Made by a program: the position numbers and the translations under genes. This document shows, in pieces, positions 57,729 through 64,000 of a stretch of DNA of 64,000 nucleotides. This DNA comes from Acanthaster planci. Taxonomy: Eukaryota; Echinodermata; Asteroidea; Valvatida; Acanthasteridae. The stretch lies in the NCBI RefSeq assembly GCF_001949145.1, contig NW_019091373.1, positions 776,155-840,154 of the forward strand, read 5' to 3'. Position 1 is the stretch's first letter; each line of letters starts with the position of its first letter. Under the pieces are notes generated by a model. It worked only from the letters and a program-made list of their open reading frames with translations, was not told the origin of the DNA and did no database searches.

Positions 57729-57797
57729 TCCTCGATAGTATAGTGGTTATCGTCTTTGATTGTTATCGGCAATCGATTCCCCTACGGTCGGGGCTTT
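57729..57797 (+). pseudogene. tRNA-Asp pseudogene 2
   Basis: The 5' half (TCCTCGATAGTATAGTGGTT) is nearly intact, and the anticodon arm is degraded (TTGATTGTTATCGG). The T arm has lost its first strand, so it is non-functional. Confidence 0.78.
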
Positions 57798-57799
57798 TG

Positions 57800-59400
57800 T
57801 ACTCTCTTTGTTTTTTCATCAGCAATTGCATCCAAAATAGGTGCTAGCTAAAGGCAGAGAGTAGTAAACTTCTGCCATTAGGTTTCAGCGACGCAGTGAT
57901 TAGGAATACAAGATATTTGATAATCATTTAGTTGACCATGGTTTGTATACACCCCTTTCAACAACACAGATCCCTTCACCTCGACTCGAGTTCTAACTTG
58001 CAAAAAGCAAAAAAGTTTACTTCCCTTACCATTTTGTCCTAAGAGACACAAAATAAACAGATGGTTAAATCCAAAGGATAGTTTGGTAATGAAATTTCGA
58101 AAATCACTGCATTAACTTGGTCAACATGACGTTGCCAACAGGCTCTGTTTTTACTGCTGCAGCCAGATGAATTCGAGATCTTTCCCAATGTTCTCAGCGC
58201 TATTCTGAAACGGATTCCCTTCCTCATCTTCACTTCGTATTCTACCATTACTACATACGGCCTGCTGGTAGCTATTAAGAAACGGCAAGGATTTTTTCCA
58301 GTGTTTGTTAGGGCAGAAAAGTAGCACAAGAAATAAAAGCCAGAAATTACAGATGAATTAAGTAATTAGAAACGATTATTAGAAAAGATTATACAGTGAT
58401 AAAACTGGGCTCGTTGAGTTCTAATTCTGGGTACATTCCATCAAATCATTGCATTTCAGTGCGCGAGCTTATTAATATGTTGTGATCCCACGGGATTTTT
58501 ACAATAAGAAATGCCATAATCAGGAGGATCATAAAAAATATTTCGATAAATTCCGAATTTGGGACTGGTAGTTTCCAGTTCAGGGTATTTCGTTTACAAA
58601 AGCCCCAAATTGCGGGCTTATTTCGGATCGGCTACATTCAGAGCTGAGCACATAGTTTTACTACTCTTTTGAGGGGTATCTTCTGGGAAAGGCGAATAAA
58701 GAAAATTGTGGCTAACCCCCTTAAAATTGAAAAGAAAAGTGATCTTCTGGGCATAATCTTGAATTTCCAGCGAAAAAAAACGGAGGCTAATCTCCCCCGA
58801 GAGTCAACCGGCAGCGCTATTTCGGTGTAGTTTTGCACTGGTTGATATGGGCGCATATTTGGTGTAGTGCAAGCACAGACATGAGGACAGCTCCAACGAT
58901 TTGAAATATCGCCCTCAACCAGCTCAAGGACAGTATTTGTAATGGAGCGCCACCTTTCGTCAGCAGGTATGCAACCTTAACACCTAACAAAAGTGACAAG
59001 TGTTTGGCGAAGAATGGCACATGCAATTTGGCGTTGTAAGGCACCACGGCTGATCTCGAGGACTTGTCGAGATCGGAAGGACTCCTTCAGTGAAAAATGT
59101 AGATGCCCAAAACAGAGACCTGTGCATGTAAGCTGTTCCTGGTGAGTATGTTGTGGGTTTGAATTGTCATCGCTTAGCCAACAGAAGCAAGTCCCTAGGC
59201 CTACTTCGTACTCCATAATCGGAGTGTAACGTCATGAACCGGTACCGTCAAGCGACTGAATGACGAGGCCTGCATGTACATGCACTGTAGTGTAGGCGTA
59301 TATATCGCATGGTAAGCCAGACGCCCCTAGGGGTCCAACATGTGGGGTCCAACATCCGCCCGGCTCCCACAGGGGGCCGTTAGACCCCTTAGTTCTGGGG
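57800..59400. other. Intergenic
   Basis: No gene or clear repeat supported. Confidence 0.5.
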
Positions 59401-59406
59401 TTTATG

Positions 59407-60070
59407 CTAGCTCTACTAAGTGGAGTGTTAGAATAGTATTCCTCTTTTACGATTTTGGATGGGATCGTCATACTTATGCCTCACGACATTACATAGAGTA
59501 AGGTGAAAATGGCTCTCAAAATTTCCAAAGACTCACCAAAAAACCTCTATCATCACCCCCTTGCTTCTGTAAATGCCAAAGTCAAACGGTTGGGGCTTCA
59601 AGAATATTTCTGACTTCAAAATCTGTCAGAATCTGACCATTTTGCTGGGCACATGGACAGTGCTTAAACTTTTCTCTGGCCCCTGCTCGCTTCATGTGCA
59701 ACGCATTTGGCACCACGAAACAGTCGTTGGTAGGGACCACAAAGGTCACAATCAACAAGTCTTGTGTCCAGACCATGCAAAGCACGTTCGTGCGTACGTC
59801 TTAGCGGGACCATGTTCACTTGTGAAACTACACACCTGTATTGGAATGCGATTTTGAAGTCAGAAATATTATTGAAGCCCCATCCGTTTGACTTTGGCAT
59901 TTACGGAAGCCAGGAGGTGGTGATAGAGGTATTTTTAGTGAGTTTGGAAATTTTGAGAACCGTTTTCACCTTACTCTATGTAATGTCGTGGAGCATTAGT
60001 ATGACGATCCCGTCCAAAATCATAAAAGAGGAATACTATTCGCTCCACTTAACAGAGCTAGGTTTATGCC
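59407..60070. mobile_element. Foldback element with about 220-bp inverted arms
   Basis: The left arm (59407-59625) and right arm (59845-60070) are reverse complements at high identity: AATAGTATTCCTCTTTTA, GACATTACATAGAGTAAGGT, AATGCCAAAGTCAAACGG and ATATTTCTGACTTCAAAATC recur inverted. The loop is about 220 bp with no recognisable coding. Probably a nonautonomous DNA transposon. Confidence 0.88.
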
Positions 60071-60079
60071 ATGCTGTGG

Positions 60080-61456
60080 ATAGAGCTTGAACCTGCATGT
60101 ATACTCAGTTCCTATATTATCGTGGTAATTCCATTAATTGCGGTATTGGAAATTTTGAATTTTGCGTTGCCAGTGAGATCACAAGCAGCAATATTCGCCC
60201 AGGCAATCAATAAATTATGGCCCGAGGATAAGTTTTATTAAAACAGAGTGAAAAATTCTGCATTTTTCTGTATGTTTTGATAGTTTTTAATAAAAGATGT
60301 AATTTTTCTGACATTTGTAAATTTTCCTTCACCGTGTGTCATTACCTACCGTCTATCTCTTTAACAGTTACATCTAACACCACCCTGCCCCTGGATATCC
60401 ATTGCTGGGTTCCTAAATGTCAATTCCGAAATGACCAAAGGTGTCTAAAGGCACATTTTAACTGTCCATTTTCGGAGTCAACACAAGGGCTTCTGCACTG
60501 AAAAACTTTTGCGAGCAGAAAGCGCGCGACCCCATTATCCATTACAGTAGACTTGTATCAAAAGTACTTTTACCCTCCAGGGCAAATGATAGCAAATAAT
60601 TACGTCGGCATTATTGTCTCAATTTTTTTGCTCTTCTTGCACAACTTGAAGAATTTTTCAGTGGACGTTTTGAATGATATGGTTATAACTCTTAAGGAAT
60701 TAGAACTCAGAAAGCAGACACTTTTAGCGATTGTGTCAGACATCCATAAAAGAATGAGTCCCCCAAGAAAAAGAAGTTTGCAATATTTAAAATATTTATT
60801 ATTCCTTTGGCAAACACCAATTTAAAATGAAAGTCAAAGTTGTTGCTGCAATTAGGATTGGGGTAAAAAAGTAGCGGTGAACAAAACTGAAGTTATTCCA
60901 TGCCAGATAAATAAGTGTAAGGTGACGCAGTGCAGTTATTCCCATCTCGGTCTTTTGGTGAAAGGCATCTTCAAGGAGAATACTGGAAAAAATGGAATAA
61001 ATTACAGGTAAAATTGAACTTTATCACAAAACAAGATTATTTTGTTTCCTCTGGAAAATAAATCATTCTGTTTATTCATAAAGAGCTTTAAAGACCATCA
61101 TAGAAACCCTTTCTCGATACCACGATAATAAAGACTCCACCTCCGCCTGCATACGGTGCGTACACAGATTTTCAGAGTTATCGTAGAGGAAAATAAATTG
61201 AACTACAAACAATATCTTATCAATCAAGTTAAAGAGTAAGAGTTAAATAACAGCGAGGACAGGATTATTCATTAAGATGAGCGAGCAATCTGTATTTCGA
61301 TCAGGAAATGTGATAACTACCATCATAATAGAGTAACCCATCCTAACGCCCTTGACAATAGGTCGCCCATGACGATAGGTCGCTAGGTCCCATATTTTGC
61401 CTTTTACTGCAAAAACCAATCAGACTTATGGCAAAATTAGAGACCTGGCAACTATA
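60080..61456. other. Intergenic, A/T-rich
   Basis: No gene supported. The short frame around 60553-60825 has no recognisable domain. Confidence 0.5.
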
Positions 61457-61457
61457 N
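61457..61457. other. Single ambiguous base (N)
   Basis: An N directly before the first duplication copy. Another lies at 62466, before the second. Confidence 1.
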
Positions 61458-62461
61458 TCATGGACATTAGTACAGACTACAGCCATATTCCTAGCACTGG
61501 ATCACAAAGATTATTCAGTCAGATTGCAATGACAAAATCCTCAAATTCCAGTGAAATGTGGTTAGGTCGGTGTGTTGGAGATACTGCAAAATAGTTATTT
61601 TTAAAAATCGATGAAAGTGTGATGCTTTTTCCGGTTCTGGATCGGCTTTACCAAGTCCGGATCTACTTCCAGAACTGTAAGGTTTATACGAACCTTTCAG
61701 ACAGCAATGTACAAACTCCCATAAACGCATTTTGGCTGTTTTGATCATATGATGCAAGATATGGGGCGGACAGAACCCCCCCCCTTTGTGTTGGTCATTG
61801 TTTATCGGAATCGCAGGAATTCTTTACAGACTTCTGGGAGGGGGTGATGTGTTAGGTAACAATAGTCTAGAGTGTGTATAGGGATTGGACATGTGGGGGG
61901 GTACCCATCTGTCCCATATCGCGCACGGTGTCGTTTTTATTGTACTGGTACCAGCTTACTCTCCCGTCGCAGCTATTTGTGCAACCAAATTTCATACATG
62001 CCTTCTGAAGTTACAATGTAGGTGTCGGATGGGGAGGTTTATTCACCTTATATCCCCATAAAAATGGTGAAATTCTTGAGCATTTTGCCCATCCACACTA
62101 CAGAAAATCAGCAGCAGGTACTCTCAATAACTGTCACCTTTGTGATAATTTATATAACGGGTTTTGCCCTTATGCAACGTATATATTATTAATAAACACT
62201 GTATGCTCAGTGCTTGTCCGAGAACTTGCGAAAAAGTCACAAGCTTACTCGGGTGGGACTCAAACCCACGACCTCCTGCTTACTAGTGCAGACGTCTTAA
62301 CCACTCGACCACCGAGCTTGCCGGGGTTGTCTGGCCGGTCCGAGTCAGGTGAAGCAGCGGGTAACGTGAATTATTTTCAAGATGTATATTTTTTTGCATT
62401 GGGGATAGTTTGACCAATCGCAGCACAGCTCCTGTCTTTTCCTTTTGTTTTCCTGTCACCC
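61458..62461 (+). repeat. Tandem duplication, first copy (with about 335-bp extra segment)
   Basis: Segment 61458-61765 matches 62467-62787 and segment 62103-62461 matches 62786-63147. The stretch 61766-62100 between them is absent from the second copy. Confidence 0.92.
62105..62325 (-). mobile_element. tRNA-derived SINE, copy 1
   Basis: The minus strand reads GGTGGTCGAGTGGTTAAGAC (A box), then GGGTTTGAGTCCCACC (B box) about 40 bases on. A body toward 62105 contains the complement of TCACAAGCTTACTCGG. SINE rather than tRNA gene: the acceptor stem does not close. Confidence 0.7.
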
Positions 62462-62465
62462 ACAG

Positions 62466-62466
62466 N
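62466..62466. other. Single ambiguous base (N)
   Basis: Homologous in position to the N at 61457, which suggests an assembly seam. Confidence 1.
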
Positions 62467-63147
62467 TCATCATGGACATTAGTACAGACTACAGCCGTAT
62501 TCCTAGCACTGGATCACAAAGATTATTCAGTCAGATTGCAATGACAAAATCCTCAAATTCCAGTGAAATGTGGTCAGGTTGGTGTGTTGGAGATACTGCC
62601 AAATAGTTATTTTGAAAAATCGATGAAAGTGATGGTGATGCTTTTCCCGGTTCTGGATCGGCTTTACCAATTTCAGATCTACTTCCAGAACTGTAAGGTT
62701 TATACAAACCTTTCAGACAGCAATGTACAAACTCCCATAAACACATTTTGGCTGTTTTGATCATATGATGCAAGATATGGGGCAGAAAATCAGCAGCAGG
62801 TACTCTCAATAACTGTCACCTTTGTGATAATTTATATAACGGGATTTGCCCTTACCCAACGTATATATTATTAATAAACACTGTATGCTCAGTGCTTGTC
62901 CGAGAACTTGCGAAAAAGTCACAAGCTTACTCGGGTGGGACTCGAACCCACGACCTCCTGCTTACTAGTGCAGACGTGTTCACCACTCGGCCACCGAACT
63001 TGCCAGGGTTAGCTGGCCGGTCCGAGTTAGGTGAAGCAGCGGGTACCACGAACTATTTTCAAGATGTATATTTTTTTTGCGTTGGGGATAGTTTGACCAA
63101 TCACAACACAACTCCTGTCTTTTCCTTTTGTTTTCCTGTCACCCACA
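62467..63147 (+). repeat. Tandem duplication, second copy
   Basis: It repeats the first copy from CATGGACATTAGTACAGACT to CCTGTCACCCACA with a few percent differences, and lacks the 335-bp segment. Confidence 0.92.
62790..63005 (-). mobile_element. tRNA-derived SINE, copy 2 (within the duplication)
   Basis: Same element as 62105-62325; its B box is canonical, GGTTCGAGTCC. It arose by the segmental duplication, not by independent insertion, since the flanks match too. Confidence 0.7.
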
Positions 63148-63243
63148 AATGAAAGCTGCACTGTGACTGGTCCAACTTGCTTCCATTCCAGTGACCAAAT
63201 TTCAGCAGTAGAGGCTTTTAATTAATGGAACATATGCAGTAGT

Positions 63244-63327
63244 CATCTTGCAGGATAGCTCTTTTGTTCCACAGGGAAACCTCCTTTGTTCATACCCTGT
63301 GGAACAAAAGCAGTGGCCTGCAAGATG
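63244..63327. repeat. 84-bp hairpin
   Basis: CATCTTGCAGG ... CTTTTGTTCCACAGGG pairs with CCCTGTGGAACAAAAG ... CCTGCAAGATG around a 20-odd base loop. Likely a small MITE. Confidence 0.85.
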
Positions 63328-63329
63328 GC

Positions 63330-64000
63330 AGCCATGCAAACCCACTGTATAGAGGCTTACATTTCCAGGTGTTCCTCACCTTTAGCATCCTGTCTTTATA
63401 ATTAGAAAACAAAGACTACTTTTACACAACAATTCAACTCTTTGTAGATGCATGTAAGTCGGCAGTGGTGTCCTCTTTCGTATCGGAATAATTGTGTTTG
63501 TGAAAGAGGGCAGGGCTTTGATTTTGTGGGGGAAATTATGTGGTAGAACGGCAGTGTATCTGTAGTATTGAAGAGGACGTGTGAACAGAGACAAATCAGC
63601 AAATGAAATCTGGTACCTTAACCTTGATGAAGATTTTTGGTGAACCTTGATGAATCTTATTCACAGTGGCAAGGTCTGGTAACCAGAGTACGTTGTTAAG
63701 CGTCTCCACCTTTGGCTGATTTGATGCAAAATGGCATGACCTGTTTGAGTGGTTGTTGTGTGCCAAACATGGTTAAAGAAAAGTGTGTTTTTGTTTTTAC
63801 TGAAATATTGTCAAAATTTACCCAAACTAGAGCTGTTAGGATTAAGGAATGGAAGCTTGAGGTCAAAAGGTCATTCAATTTGTAAAAGTGGACTTTGAGT
63901 TTCCTTGTTATAGGAACAGGGTGCTAAAGGAAAGGAACACACATTTCTGTGCAACCATGCTTGTCCGGATAGTTGTGAAATGTCAGTACTTCAGGTTGGC
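63330..64000. other. Intergenic to window end
   Basis: No gene or repeat supported. Confidence 0.5.

Noticed and set aside
60553-60825. 90-codon plus-strand frame with a hydrophobic N-terminus
   Set aside because: No domain, no splice context and A/T-rich composition; not distinguishable from chance.
62243-62320. Minus-strand tRNA-like sequence considered as a tRNA-Ser/Leu gene
   Set aside because: A and B boxes fit, but the acceptor stem does not close and it is dispersed in the window, so it is a SINE.
1-64000. CRISPR arrays, bacterial operons, phage or integron structures
   Set aside because: None seen. The window is eukaryotic, and its direct repeats are mini- or microsatellites without regular unique spacers.

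Overview
This is a stretch of animal genomic DNA. Genes are split by GT-AG introns, there are assembly gaps (one run of 634 N and two single N), and the noncoding sequence is full of short inverted-repeat elements, SINEs and ACATGTAC-rich simple sequence. That texture, together with a DIRS-like retroelement remnant, suggests a marine invertebrate (echinoderm, hemichordate, cephalochordate or similar). The species cannot be fixed from the sequence alone. No bacterial-type operon, CRISPR array or phage is present.

Left half (about 403-33391, minus strand): one large gene, the alpha subunit of the Ral GTPase-activating protein complex (RALGAPA1/RALGAPA2 family). I assembled 23 exons by eye, using splice sites, phase and similarity to the vertebrate protein as I know it. 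They join in frame into an N-terminal 1256 residues, with no phase conflict if one weak 40-base exon is accepted. The catalytic Rap/Ran-GAP domain lies beyond the left edge of the window. The introns carry MITEs (hAT-like and piggyBac-like copies, plus others), tRNA-derived SINEs, and dense ACATGTAC repeats between about 20 and 32 kb. A promoter-like segment with NRF1- and YY1-type motifs sits just upstream of exon 1.

Middle (about 33.6-52.0 kb): no host gene that I can support. It holds hairpin elements (36.5, 38.3 kb), a 46-bp tandem repeat running into the N gap (40.1-40.9 kb), a GATC microsatellite, a broken DIRS-like tyrosine-recombinase retrotransposon fragment (43.4-45.1 kb) flanked by a diverged direct repeat, a 67-bp duplication, and an inverted pair of GTCGCCCGTCGT minisatellites (47.9 and 49.2 kb).

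Right part: a complete four-exon plus-strand gene for an SLC16/monocarboxylate-transporter-like membrane protein (52006-55300, 442 aa). It is followed by a non-LTR retrotransposon RT remnant (minus, about 56.4-57.1 kb), one intact tRNA-Asp(GTC) between two decayed copies (57.4-57.8 kb), a long foldback element (59.4-60.1 kb), and a tandem duplication with a single N at the same internal edge of both copies (61.4-63.15 kb). The two protein genes are unrelated in function, and nothing suggests they act together. I found no convincing new multi-gene system. The most interesting items are the repeat structures and lineage-specific features of the RalGAP-alpha protein.
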